A program made the translations under genes and the position numbers. Source: Lentisphaerota bacterium (GTDB lineage Bacteria; Verrucomicrobiota; Lentisphaeria; Oligosphaerales; JAFGRS01). From it: DNA of 17,231 nt. The stretch spans positions 1-17,231 of the forward strand of contig JAAYZO010000665.1 of NCBI GenBank assembly GCA_012514865.1, in the 5' to 3' direction. This document shows, piece after piece, positions 7,901 to 14,851 of this stretch. Every line of letters begins with the position of its first letter. The stretch's first letter is position 1. The notes beneath the pieces are model-generated. The model ran no database searches. It was not told where the DNA came from and saw nothing but the letters and a program-made list of their open reading frames with translations.

Positions 7901-8842
7901 AGCCAGTACCTGCACTGCCTCGACGCCGATGGAAGGGAACTCTGGAAGTTCACCGGCGCCGGCATCCGCTGCACCAACCAGGCCGCCGGCACCTACGGCA
8001 CCGGCCGTTATGTCGAGGGCGATGGCGAGATGATGGCGGTCCACGTCGTCGATCTGGAAGGCGATGGCACCCGCCGGATCCTGGCCGGCTCGAAGACCTT
8101 CATGCATGGCGGTCGCCGGGTCTTCGGCACCCTGTGGTGTCTCGATGCCGCGGGGCAGCTCCTGTGGCATCTGTACCAATCGGCCGGCACGGTCACGAGC
8201 ATCGCGACCTTCGCACCGAATGGCGACGGCCCGCGGCGCATCGCCTTCGGCTCCGGCGGCGGCACCTATGGCGTGGGCAGCTATGTGTGCGACAACCGCG
8301 GCGGGTCGGTGGTTCGTCACATCGGCGGCTACGGCGAGAAGGTCGTGGCCGTCGGCCCGATCGGACCGGACAGGGGGCTCGGAGTGGTGCGGCTCGAACG
8401 CCGCGATGGCACCCTCATTGCCTACGATGCCGCCGAGCCCTACGCGGAGCGCTGGCGCTTCCGAGCGGGCGGCCTGGACGCCGCCGGGCCGGTCCTGGCC
8501 GATGTCAACGGCGACGGCCAGGACGAGATCCTGGTCGGCTCCGACGGCGGCAGCCTGTTCTGCCTGAACGACCGCGAGCGACCCCTGACCTGGCGCTGTA
8601 ATCTCGGTGAGCCGGTCTGCGCCCTGGCCGCGGGTGAGTTCGAGCCGGGCCGGCCCGGCATCCTCGCCGGATCGTCGCCGGGCGGCGTTACGGCCGTGTC
8701 TGGCGACGGCACGCCGCTGGCCCGGGCCGACGTCGGGGCCCCGGTCACCTGCGTCGCGGTCCTGGCCCTCGCGCCGCAGCAGCCGGCCGTGGCCGTGGCC
8801 GGCACCAGCGCGGGCCGGCTTACGGTCTTCCGTCTGGAGTGA
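4952..8842 (+). CDS. Predicted secreted polysaccharide lyase-like protein with C-terminal FG-GAP/PQQ-like beta-propeller
   Basis: This 1296-residue protein opens with a likely signal peptide (about 1-22, ending VGQAQ). Residues about 50-170 (ALIVHPDETG to FLDRLPRG) resemble the N-terminal accessory fold of alpha-glucuronidases (GH67N-like). Residues about 180-480 are helical, with D366-N-N-G-G-Y-T-P-Y-Y in an alpha/alpha-toroid-like context. Residues about 500-800 are beta-rich (around W564). Helix-toroid plus beta-sheet is the layout of heparinase II/III-type and other polysaccharide lyases. From about 890 a beta-propeller begins, with calcium-binding-type loops DLDGDGQAE (D914), DLEGDG (D1034) and DVNGDGQDE (D1184), each followed by blade sequences such as VFCLTAEGRERW. 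Catalytic residues cannot be assigned, so the lyase role is inferred from architecture and a hydrolase or binding function remains possible. It is divergent from one URO-D-like gene and convergent with the other. Confidence 0.85.
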   Translation: MPPFREMLSAAVLSFLAVGQAQDLFVPPQVITALKRSQPDTALVTDGRAAALIVHPDETGYADLAARVAAAVEAASGVALPVRPAGQLTPADREQHLVCLGRMNNNPLAQELYLWRYVAADDWFPGPGGYEVRTVHDPWGNGRNVIMLGGSDLEGVTEAVTQFLDRLPRGASPVIPRTTRVRFKGMENLDAFTPAALERYQREFIDLKALPYQAERLLVDCAEMHILTGRDEYAEAYGRMLRRWIDEYVHWTPERQITTPKYIIPEMVLTFDQMEESPLLPDALKLEMTNLLYDYASRLGVHSRITDLRPGVLSGVGLHDVSESVAFAARYFSTYYPGADLDRLQRGLAQVRVGQATMASSNGVIDNNGGYTPYYAQAAMRLALALGDHAFFESGAARRWIEYSMLVADSWASSFYGYNAGFAMAAWYYQDPAMVWFNNWRSGRTDYTPEMTATEFRRWVWTYLPRLPGQAPSDQAGLRFMRLHPTNYDQLKGMGKAINVPRERSFHQLAMRSGLGRSDQYLRLDGINDGIEGGGDGNAIAWLTDGRPWLTATGKWGGGRTMKWYNTALVLRDGQMADRLVALCDLEVASDLPSSAFVRSVMREYNGLDWARSIAWIKGRYWVVFDQFQAREPGDYSVMCQWFHGARQVDEQCRAIQTSGDHTLVLQAAGGARPLVTFLDDGRPIVRQSVHAELPAGRGLTMAHLLYAHPKDQDHPYAVRRLASDRVLVSEPDRQVLIGLAPLGAPAAPLLPDGPLEVACALYAFSDRDLALAALTRLGTADAQGVLLEADRPLDGHLDAGGGVLTLIAAEPTRLRLRGLRLSDGRLTAADPEVVQEVPLTAGRHQAAFAAGQDGPLAGLTAAARAALESAAAGATAVEAVEAARELPRRLVPRWQFSLPDGDAAAVRVVRAADLDGDGQAEVVVGSADGRVFCLTAEGRERWSLRLTKHPEQPSSRGQEKAGINDIAVADFGAGARILVASDSQYLHCLDADGRELWKFTGAGIRCTNQAAGTYGTGRYVEGDGEMMAVHVVDLEGDGTRRILAGSKTFMHGGRRVFGTLWCLDAAGQLLWHLYQSAGTVTSIATFAPNGDGPRRIAFGSGGGTYGVGSYVCDNRGGSVVRHIGGYGEKVVAVGPIGPDRGLGVVRLERRDGTLIAYDAAEPYAERWRFRAGGLDAAGPVLADVNGDGQDEILVGSDGGSLFCLNDRERPLTWRCNLGEPVCALAAGEFEPGRPGILAGSSPGGVTAVSGDGTPLARADVGAPVTCVAVLALAPQQPAVAVAGTSAGRLTVFRLE

Positions 8843-8904
8843 TCAGGCCTATGACGCGGCAGGCCGGCGCGCTGCCTCCTGTCTGCCCGACCGGCAGGGC
8901 CCGG

Positions 8905-9984
8905 TCACGTCCGGCGGTACACCCCGTACGTCCGCGCCGTCTCGTACATGGCGACCACATTCTCGACCGGCGAGTTGTCCTGCAGTTGGTGGGTCGGGGC
9001 GAAGCAGTAGCCGCCGCCGGGCATCATGATGTCGAGGGTACGGCGGCAGTCGGCGACCACCTCCGCGGGGGTGCCGAAGGACACCGGTCCGGCGGTGCTG
9101 ATGCAGCCGTGGAAGGCGAGCCGGTCGCCGTAGGTCGCCTTGAGGTAGGCCGGGGCCATCCTGGCGGCTTCCGGCTGGAGCGTGTCCACTGCGTCGATGC
9201 CCATCTCGATGAAGTCGTCGAAGGCCCAGCTGCTCGAGCCGCAACAGTGGATCATGACCGGCAGGTCGTGGGCCTTGGCCAGATCGATCACGCGCTGGTG
9301 CAACGGCCGAATCCGCCGCCGAAAGAGCTCGACGCTGATCAGGGGCGCCTTCTGCGTGCCCAGGTCCTCACCCATCCAGACGAAATCCACGCGGCCCCGG
9401 GCCGCCTCGAGGGTGCGGGCGATGACCTCGATCTGGATGGCCGTGCGACGCTCGGCCAGGAGGATTCCCGCCGGCTCGTCGAGCATCATGTCCACCAGCG
9501 TCTGCTCGACGCCACGCAGAAAGCCGTTGCCGTTGAGGATGTCGGGCAGGCCGGCGCCGCCCACGAAGACCGCCAGGTCGCCCATCTGGGCGCAGGCCCG
9601 CGTCACCGCGGCGTAGTCGTAGTCATCCGGCGAGGGCATCGGCCACGCCGCCACCGCCGCCTCGTCGGCATGCTCGAGCGGGAAGTCGCAGAAGTCCCAG
9701 TACCCGCCGGTGTCGTGCGCCACCCAGCGGCGACGGATGCCCCACGGGTCGACACGGATGCCGCGGTCGGTGAGATCCTCGTGAAGTCGGGGGCCGGCAT
9801 AGGGCGCGGCCACGCCCTGGAAATCCACGCCCAGGCGCTCGCGCAGGCCGCGGTGGTCCGCGGCGTCCAGGCCGAAGTGCGCCTTGAGCCGCCCGTCGAT
9901 GCCCGGGTTGGCCAGGTAGTTGACCGGCACCCGGTCGGGCTCGGTGCGGTGCAAGGCTGCCACCACGCGTTCACGGGATGTCAT
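8905..9984 (-). CDS. Second uroporphyrinogen decarboxylase-superfamily protein (MtaA/CmuA-like)
   Basis: This 359-residue protein is paralogous to the one at 3160-4362. It shares the opening MTSRERVVAALHRTEPDRVP, the loop G-E206-D-L-G-T-Q, the barrel motif VMIHCCG (H246, C248) and the ending PVENVVAMYE. The distal cysteine sits at C327 in GGGYCFAPTHQLQ, two positions earlier within the glycine-rich segment than in the paralogue, so the third metal ligand may differ. It is about 40 residues shorter, mainly before the barrel motif. GGGAGG lies 8 bases before the ATG at 9984 and supports the start. Family knowledge suggests cobalamin- or methyl-related chemistry in the cytoplasm; the substrate is unknown. 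It is divergent from the large 10511 gene, and its stop is 62 bases from the end of the convergent 4952 gene. Confidence 0.9.
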   Translation of the reverse strand: MTSRERVVAALHRTEPDRVPVNYLANPGIDGRLKAHFGLDAADHRGLRERLGVDFQGVAAPYAGPRLHEDLTDRGIRVDPWGIRRRWVAHDTGGYWDFCDFPLEHADEAAVAAWPMPSPDDYDYAAVTRACAQMGDLAVFVGGAGLPDILNGNGFLRGVEQTLVDMMLDEPAGILLAERRTAIQIEVIARTLEAARGRVDFVWMGEDLGTQKAPLISVELFRRRIRPLHQRVIDLAKAHDLPVMIHCCGSSSWAFDDFIEMGIDAVDTLQPEAARMAPAYLKATYGDRLAFHGCISTAGPVSFGTPAEVVADCRRTLDIMMPGGGYCFAPTHQLQDNSPVENVVAMYETARTYGVYRRT

Positions 9985-10124
9985 ACCGGAGGCCTCCCAG
10001 GTCCTTCGCTGTCGCTGTGGACTCGAGCCGCAAGCCGATGCCGCTCGCGGCTCGCGCGGTGCGGTAGCGGTCCCAGCGACCGCAGTGACGCACCGCCTAA
10101 CATAAGCCCGCGCGGCCGCGGAGG

Positions 10125-10140
10125 ACAGGACTACAGGACT
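10125..10140. repeat. Two tandem copies of ACAGGACT
   Basis: ACAGGACT at 10125-10132 is repeated exactly at 10133-10140, near the start of a repeat-rich intergenic stretch. No function is apparent. Confidence 0.6.
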
Positions 10141-10192
10141 GCCACACCTTGCCTCAGCCTGCGCCGGGGGGCGTGGCCTTGCGGCGCCTTCA

Positions 10193-10237
10193 GTCCACCC
10201 TGTCCACCCTGTCCACTCTGTCCACTCTGTCCACCCT
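10193..10237. repeat. Five tandem copies of a 9-bp unit, GTCCAC(C/T)CT
   Basis: The units at 10193, 10202, 10211, 10220 and 10229 read GTCCACCCT, GTCCACCCT, GTCCACTCT, GTCCACTCT and GTCCACCCT. There are no spacers, so this is not a CRISPR array. A 9-bp period could keep a frame, but it lies between two genes. Low-complexity tandems like this can change copy number by slippage. Confidence 0.85.
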
Positions 10238-10265
10238 GCGCCGCCTTTCCCGGCTTGTGCGGCCT

Positions 10266-10284
10266 GGCGCCGGCAGCCGGCGCC
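10266..10284. repeat. Perfect 9-bp palindrome with single-base centre
   Basis: GGCGCCGGC (10266-10274) and GCCGGCGCC (10276-10284) flank one A. The centre is too tight for a normal hairpin loop without opening a few pairs. There is no T-run. It sits between the tandem repeats and the REP-like box and may belong to the same composite element. Confidence 0.6.
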
Positions 10285-10303
10285 CGAGGGCCGTCTTGGA
10301 GTT

Positions 10304-10327
10304 CGGTTCTGGCACCCCTCCAGGGTG
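10304..10327 (-). repeat. Third copy of the REP-like box, inverted
   Basis: The reverse complement of this stretch is identical over 24 bases to 4600-4623, including CACCCTGGAGGGGTG and the following CCAGAACCG. It lies about 5.7 kb from the first pair, in the opposite orientation and again in an intergenic region. Confidence 0.75.
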
Positions 10328-10497
10328 GCCAGGTGGGCGCTGACGCGATCGTCGATCGGCTCTGTCGGCGCCCGGGGGCGACTTGCCGCGCGGTCGTCAG
10401 GCCGTTACGGTTCGTCGCATCGACCCGCTTCGCCGGATCACAACCCCGAACACGCGACCATGGCGGCGGTCTCACGTTCTCTGTTGCCTTGAGGAAG

Positions 10498-10503
10498 AGG
10501 AGG
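10498..10503 (+). promoter_or_regulatory. Ribosome binding site for the GTG start at 10511
   Basis: AGGAGG lies 7 bases before the GTG at 10511, a near-ideal site that supports the non-ATG start. Confidence 0.8.
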
Positions 10504-10510
10504 CCCGTCA

Positions 10511-13500
10511 GTGACCATTGAACATAGAGGCTCGCGGGCGAAGGCAGCATCGACACTCTGGCGCGCTGTCGTTTTTGGACTGGCGCTCATCACTGCCGCC
10601 GCGCGGTCGCAGCCCGTGGCCGAGGTGAACCTCCTGCCCAACGCGCGGTTTGAGCAGGCGGCGCCGTGGCGGGAGGCTGTTCGGACGGCCCTCACGGAGC
10701 ATGGCGTCGAGGTCCGCTGCGAGCGCTTTCCGGCCTCGTGGACCGCGGGCTGCCATGGCAAGACGCTGGCTGGTGCCAGCGTCGACTACCGCCTCGACGG
10801 CGCCGCGGCCGATGGCGCGCCGCGCACCGCCGTCGTGCATCTGGTGAACGGCGATGCGGAGAACGTCCTGAGCTTCTACACGCCGGGGATGATCCCGGTC
10901 GAGCGTATCCCGGCGGAGCGCTACCACGAGGCGCGCCTCCGGGCCCGGGGCAGGGGCACGGTCGCCCTCGGCGTCTTCGAATACGGCCAGGAGTACACGA
11001 CCAAGGGCACCGGGGCCTACTGCGGCAGCGCCGTGTGGACCACGGTGACGCTCTCGGATGAGTGGCAGGAGCTCCGGACGGGGCCATTCCGTTATGCGCC
11101 CGATGCAAAGGTCGGCGCGGTCTGTTTCCGCATGGACATCCGCGGCGATGCCGAGATCGCCGAGGTGTTCTTCGGGGCCGTGCCACCCATCGACCGCCGT
11201 GCGGCGCTGACCTTCGCCCTGCCGTTCGAGGGGACGATGCAGGCCGCCTATGCGCGCGGCGCGACGCTGCCCTACGAGAATGCCTACGCCAATGCCACCG
11301 TGGAGGGCGTCCTCGGCAAGGCCGGGCGGTTCGATCGCAAGCCCGGCCCGCACCCCGACACCGGCTGGTACCAGTTCGCCATTGGCGGGACCTACCATGA
11401 CGAGGCGAATGTCCCGCGCGAGGAGGGCACCATCGAGCTGTGGTTCCGGCCGCATCGCGACATGCTGACCATCCCGGCCTGGCGCACGTACACCCTGTGG
11501 GCGGTCAACCGCACCAAGGGCCCGACCCTGTCGATCCATCCCGGCGAGGACGGCACCCTGACGCTGCGGTACACCGAGACGATTCTATCCTTCGCCTATC
11601 CCTCTGGCGAGCGCCGCAGCGACGAGAAGACCGCCGAGACCGCGCTGCCGACGGACGACGCGTTCTTCTCGACCTGGCACCACCTGGCCTTCACCTACGA
11701 CGCCGGGAAACGCCAGGTCTTCCTCGACGGCCGGCGCGTCATCGAGATGCCCGCTCCGCAGCCGAAGCAGCCGTGCATGACCGCGGACGACCTCAGCATC
11801 GGCTGGGCCGGCCGCTGGGCGCCGTACACCTCGTGTGCAGACCTGGACGAGTTCCGCATCTACGACGGGGTCCGCTACCTCGACGTCTTCACGCCCGAGC
11901 CGGAGCCGCTGCCGGTGGCCCCGGTGACGACCGTGGCCGCGGCCGCGGCCGCGGCCGAGCCCGCCTCGGCGCTGTCGCCGCTGGCGGTGGACGGCGCGGC
12001 GCGGGTCGAGGATGGCCGGCTCGTGCTGCCCCTGGCTGCCGGGACGGCGCGCTTCGAGCTCGGCGTCGAGGTCGGCGATGGCCTGCCGTTCATTCTCTCC
12101 AGCAGGGGCATTAAGCTCGGCCTCAAGGACCTCGTGACCGAGGATCCGCCCATCGCCGCGCTGCCGTGGTCGGCTGTGGAACTGACGGCGTCGGCGGATG
12201 GGACGCGCGCGGTCCGTGCCCGCCTCGAGCGCTATGGCGTCACGGTGCTCTGGTCGCTCGAGCCGCAGGGCGACCGCCTCCGGCTGAGCGTGTCATTGAC
12301 GCACGACGGCGAGTCCTGGCGTGCCCCGCTCGAGGTGCGCGTGGGGGTCCGCGCTCTGGGCGACACGCGCTGGTCGGGCGCCTTCGATGGCACCGGCGAT
12401 CGCGCCGTCGGGGCGCCGTTCCTGCCGTTCCATGCCGAGGGCCTCGCCAACATCTTCCCGCTCGCGGCGGCCTGGGGGAATGGCCCGGGCGTAGCCGTGG
12501 CGCACGACCCGTCGACGATCCTCTCGTATCTGCGCCAGGGCATGACGGCCGCCGACACCCTCGAGTCGGCCTGGCGGACCGTGCTCGATCCCGGCCAGGA
12601 GAGCCGCATCGGCCTGGATGTGTTCACCTTCGACCCGCGCTACGGCAGCGACGACGCGGTGGCGCGTTACCACCGGCGCTACCCGGGGACCTTCCAGCCC
12701 GACCCGACGGTGGATCCGCGCGTCTACGAGGGCGCGGCCGTCGGCCTGGTGTCGACCTCTTTCTACATGCCCTACACGCACAAGCCCGAGAAGAAGGCGA
12801 TCTTCTCGGTGCAGGAACTCTGCCGGCGCGCCAATGCCGGCTGGGAGTGGTACTACGGCACCGGTTCCAGCGCCGGGAACTGGAGCCTCGAGCCCTTCCT
12901 CCTCGAGGCCCTGCCGGACACCAAGGCCAAGTTCGGCCGCGGCGCCCCCGTGGCTGATCAGAAGCAGTGGCGGCTGAACAAGTTCGATGCTATGGAGAAC
13001 AAGGGCATCGCCACCGGGTTCTACATCCTGACCTGGATGGAACAGCGCTACGCGCGCTACTACCACGACGCGGTCATCGGGCCGTTCGATACCGACGACG
13101 GTGTCTCCTACCTCGACAACTGGTGGACGAGCGGCATCCGCGACTCGATCACCATGCCATCATGGAGCCGCGCCGGCGACCTGATGCGCCGGCAGGCCCG
13201 CGACATCCTGGCGGAGAACCCGCCGGTCGCGGCATTCTGCTACGACGTCTTCGAGCGCGACCACCGCGACCGCGCCGACCGGCCTGCCGCGGGCGGCGCG
13301 CGCGCCTTCGACGAACGCGGCGCCTTCACGGCGCACCTGGCCGGCATGGGCGCCCTCTGCGAGGACATCCGGCGCCTGCGCACCGGCGCCGGCCGGACGC
13401 CCGGCATCATCGGTAACTCCCATGCCTGGCTGGCCGGCTTCCCCGGGCTCTTCCGCGTCGACGCGATCATCTTCGAGGGACGCCCCTTCGAGTTCGTCGC

Positions 13501-14821
13501 CAATGACTACCTGCTGCGGCACGACGCACGCTTCCTCGGCGCCAAGCACCGCTGCATGTACCAGGGCGGCGGCAACGACCTCATGGGCAACTACTACCCC
13601 GAGGTGGAGACGCTCGACCCGGCGGCGGTGCGACTCGACGTCGTGGCCGTGCGCATGCAGTGCTTTCTGCGCGGCTTCCTCAACAACACCTGGTCCAGCC
13701 CCGGCATGACCTACGGTGTCAAGGAGATCGCCGAGGGCCAGCAGGACCTGGCGCGGACCCTGCGCTGCGGCTACCGCTTCGTTGCCGCCGCCGCCGTGGC
13801 CATGCCCCTGCGCGTCGCCCGCTACGGCGAGCCCGCCCGCGGCGTCTTCGCGGTGGTCAACCCGACCCTGACGCCGGTCGCCTCGAGCCTGCGCGTCGAT
13901 TGCGACTACCTCGGCGCGGTGCCGGTCCTGGCCGTCGACGGCGCCGAGTCGACCGCATCGGCCGGCACCGGCCGCGCCCTGTCGCTGGAGTCTCTCGGCC
14001 TGCGCGGCCTGGACTACCGTCTCGTCGAGACGGTGGCGGCCCTCGAAGGCGCCGCCGCCGACAGCGCCGTCCGGATCGAGGCCGCCATGACGCGCACCCC
14101 GGAGGCGCGGACGCTGCGGATGGCCCTCCAGGGCGCCGCCGGTGGCGCGCCCGTGCGTCTGCGCCTCGGCCTGGCAGCGCATGAGGTCCTGCAGACTCTG
14201 ACCGTCAACGGCCAGCCCGTGACCCCCGAACTCGACGCGACGACGCGGTCGCTGTCCGTCGCCGGGCTGGACCTCGCCGGGACGGTGACCGTCGAGTGCC
14301 GGCTGCGCGACCCGCGCTGGCTCAGCCCGGCGGCCGAGGTGACGGCCTTCCCCTTTACCGATAGGGCGGGCAGCGCGGCCGGCGTGGTCTACGACGACGA
14401 GGCCGCCGTGCACGAGGCCCGGCGCCTTGCCGAGTACTTCCAGTTCTGGACCCGGAACACCCCTGGCGTCGAGCCGGTCACGATGAAGCCGCAGAGCGCC
14501 AAGCCCGGCGAGGCGCGCCCCGCCGGCCCGGTCATCCTCCTCGCCCTCCATCCACCGGCGGGACGCGAGACGCCGGTCGGCATCCGGCGCGAGGGCGACA
14601 GTCTCACCCTCTGGGCCACGGACGCCGCCGCCCTGCGCCTCCTGCTGAACGACCTCTTCGCGGCCTTGGACGAGGTCTACCCCTACGTCGGCGCCTTCGG
14701 CAACCAGAACCTGATCTCGACCTACGACGACTGCTCGACGAAGGAACAGCGGGCGCTCCTGCACCACGCCGGCCTGCCCGGCAAGGCCTTCTCGGTGCAG
14801 GAGCTCCTGTCCGAGCGCTGA
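10511..14821 (+). CDS. Giant predicted secreted protein: carbohydrate-binding-like, LamG and barrel-like domains
   Basis: This encodes 1436 residues from a GTG with AGGAGG 7 bases upstream. Residues 1 to about 33 form a signal peptide ending ITAAARS. Residues about 38-230 look like a jelly-roll carbohydrate-binding domain. Residues about 232-455 are a LamG/concanavalin-type domain, with EEGTIELWFRP at 304, WHHLAFTYD at 389 and DLDEFRIYDG at 444. An alanine-rich linker (AAAAAA) follows. Residues about 485-1140 are homologous to the protein at 1-2309: YGSDDAVARYHRRYP begins at 711, and the barrel-like part has W778-E779-W780, D869-N-W-W, C910-Y-D912 and FEG with E989. Residues about 1291-1395 resemble a GH67N-like accessory fold. 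I infer an extracellular glycan-active enzyme of unrecognised family; the acidic residues named are candidates only. The gene is divergent from the second URO-D-like gene. Confidence 0.88.
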   Translation: MTIEHRGSRAKAASTLWRAVVFGLALITAAARSQPVAEVNLLPNARFEQAAPWREAVRTALTEHGVEVRCERFPASWTAGCHGKTLAGASVDYRLDGAAADGAPRTAVVHLVNGDAENVLSFYTPGMIPVERIPAERYHEARLRARGRGTVALGVFEYGQEYTTKGTGAYCGSAVWTTVTLSDEWQELRTGPFRYAPDAKVGAVCFRMDIRGDAEIAEVFFGAVPPIDRRAALTFALPFEGTMQAAYARGATLPYENAYANATVEGVLGKAGRFDRKPGPHPDTGWYQFAIGGTYHDEANVPREEGTIELWFRPHRDMLTIPAWRTYTLWAVNRTKGPTLSIHPGEDGTLTLRYTETILSFAYPSGERRSDEKTAETALPTDDAFFSTWHHLAFTYDAGKRQVFLDGRRVIEMPAPQPKQPCMTADDLSIGWAGRWAPYTSCADLDEFRIYDGVRYLDVFTPEPEPLPVAPVTTVAAAAAAAEPASALSPLAVDGAARVEDGRLVLPLAAGTARFELGVEVGDGLPFILSSRGIKLGLKDLVTEDPPIAALPWSAVELTASADGTRAVRARLERYGVTVLWSLEPQGDRLRLSVSLTHDGESWRAPLEVRVGVRALGDTRWSGAFDGTGDRAVGAPFLPFHAEGLANIFPLAAAWGNGPGVAVAHDPSTILSYLRQGMTAADTLESAWRTVLDPGQESRIGLDVFTFDPRYGSDDAVARYHRRYPGTFQPDPTVDPRVYEGAAVGLVSTSFYMPYTHKPEKKAIFSVQELCRRANAGWEWYYGTGSSAGNWSLEPFLLEALPDTKAKFGRGAPVADQKQWRLNKFDAMENKGIATGFYILTWMEQRYARYYHDAVIGPFDTDDGVSYLDNWWTSGIRDSITMPSWSRAGDLMRRQARDILAENPPVAAFCYDVFERDHRDRADRPAAGGARAFDERGAFTAHLAGMGALCEDIRRLRTGAGRTPGIIGNSHAWLAGFPGLFRVDAIIFEGRPFEFVANDYLLRHDARFLGAKHRCMYQGGGNDLMGNYYPEVETLDPAAVRLDVVAVRMQCFLRGFLNNTWSSPGMTYGVKEIAEGQQDLARTLRCGYRFVAAAAVAMPLRVARYGEPARGVFAVVNPTLTPVASSLRVDCDYLGAVPVLAVDGAESTASAGTGRALSLESLGLRGLDYRLVETVAALEGAAADSAVRIEAAMTRTPEARTLRMALQGAAGGAPVRLRLGLAAHEVLQTLTVNGQPVTPELDATTRSLSVAGLDLAGTVTVECRLRDPRWLSPAAEVTAFPFTDRAGSAAGVVYDDEAAVHEARRLAEYFQFWTRNTPGVEPVTMKPQSAKPGEARPAGPVILLALHPPAGRETPVGIRREGDSLTLWATDAAALRLLLNDLFAALDEVYPYVGAFGNQNLISTYDDCSTKEQRALLHHAGLPGKAFSVQELLSER

Positions 14822-14851
14822 GCGCGGGGAAAGCGGGAACGCCTGCACGGC

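Larger units (their letters stand above)
9985..10510. other. Divergent intergenic region rich in repeats, 526 bases
   Basis: This separates the second URO-D-like gene from the large 10511 gene. It carries the 8-bp and 9-bp tandem repeats, the palindrome at 10266-10284, the inverted REP-like box and a CGATCG-T-CGATCG motif at 10346-10358. No recognisable sigma-70 promoter was found for either gene. Frames running across it consist of repeat translation (Gly/Gln- or Cys/Pro-rich) and are not taken as genes. Confidence 0.6.

Noticed and set aside
4766..8320. A very long minus-strand frame (1184 residues) opposite the lyase-like gene
   Set aside because: It is antisense to a gene with a signal peptide, ribosome site and recognisable propeller motifs. 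Its translation is His/Gly/Arg/Val-rich with no domain pattern, which is typical of the opposite strand in GC-rich DNA.
8858..8897. Two small hairpins (GGCAG/CTGCC and CTGCC/GGCAG) between the convergent genes as a terminator
   Set aside because: Stems are only 5 bp and no T-run follows on either strand, so a Rho-independent terminator is not supported.
10193..10237. Tandem repeats as a CRISPR array
   Set aside because: The unit is 9 bp with no spacers and no cas genes are nearby.
8839..10521. A plus-strand frame across the second URO-D-like gene
   Set aside because: Mostly antisense to the URO-D-like gene. Its end is a Pro/Cys/Leu run that only reflects the 9-bp tandem repeat.
11935..11957. 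GGCCGC tandem run
   Set aside because: It lies inside the giant secreted gene and encodes an alanine linker between domains, so it needs no separate explanation.
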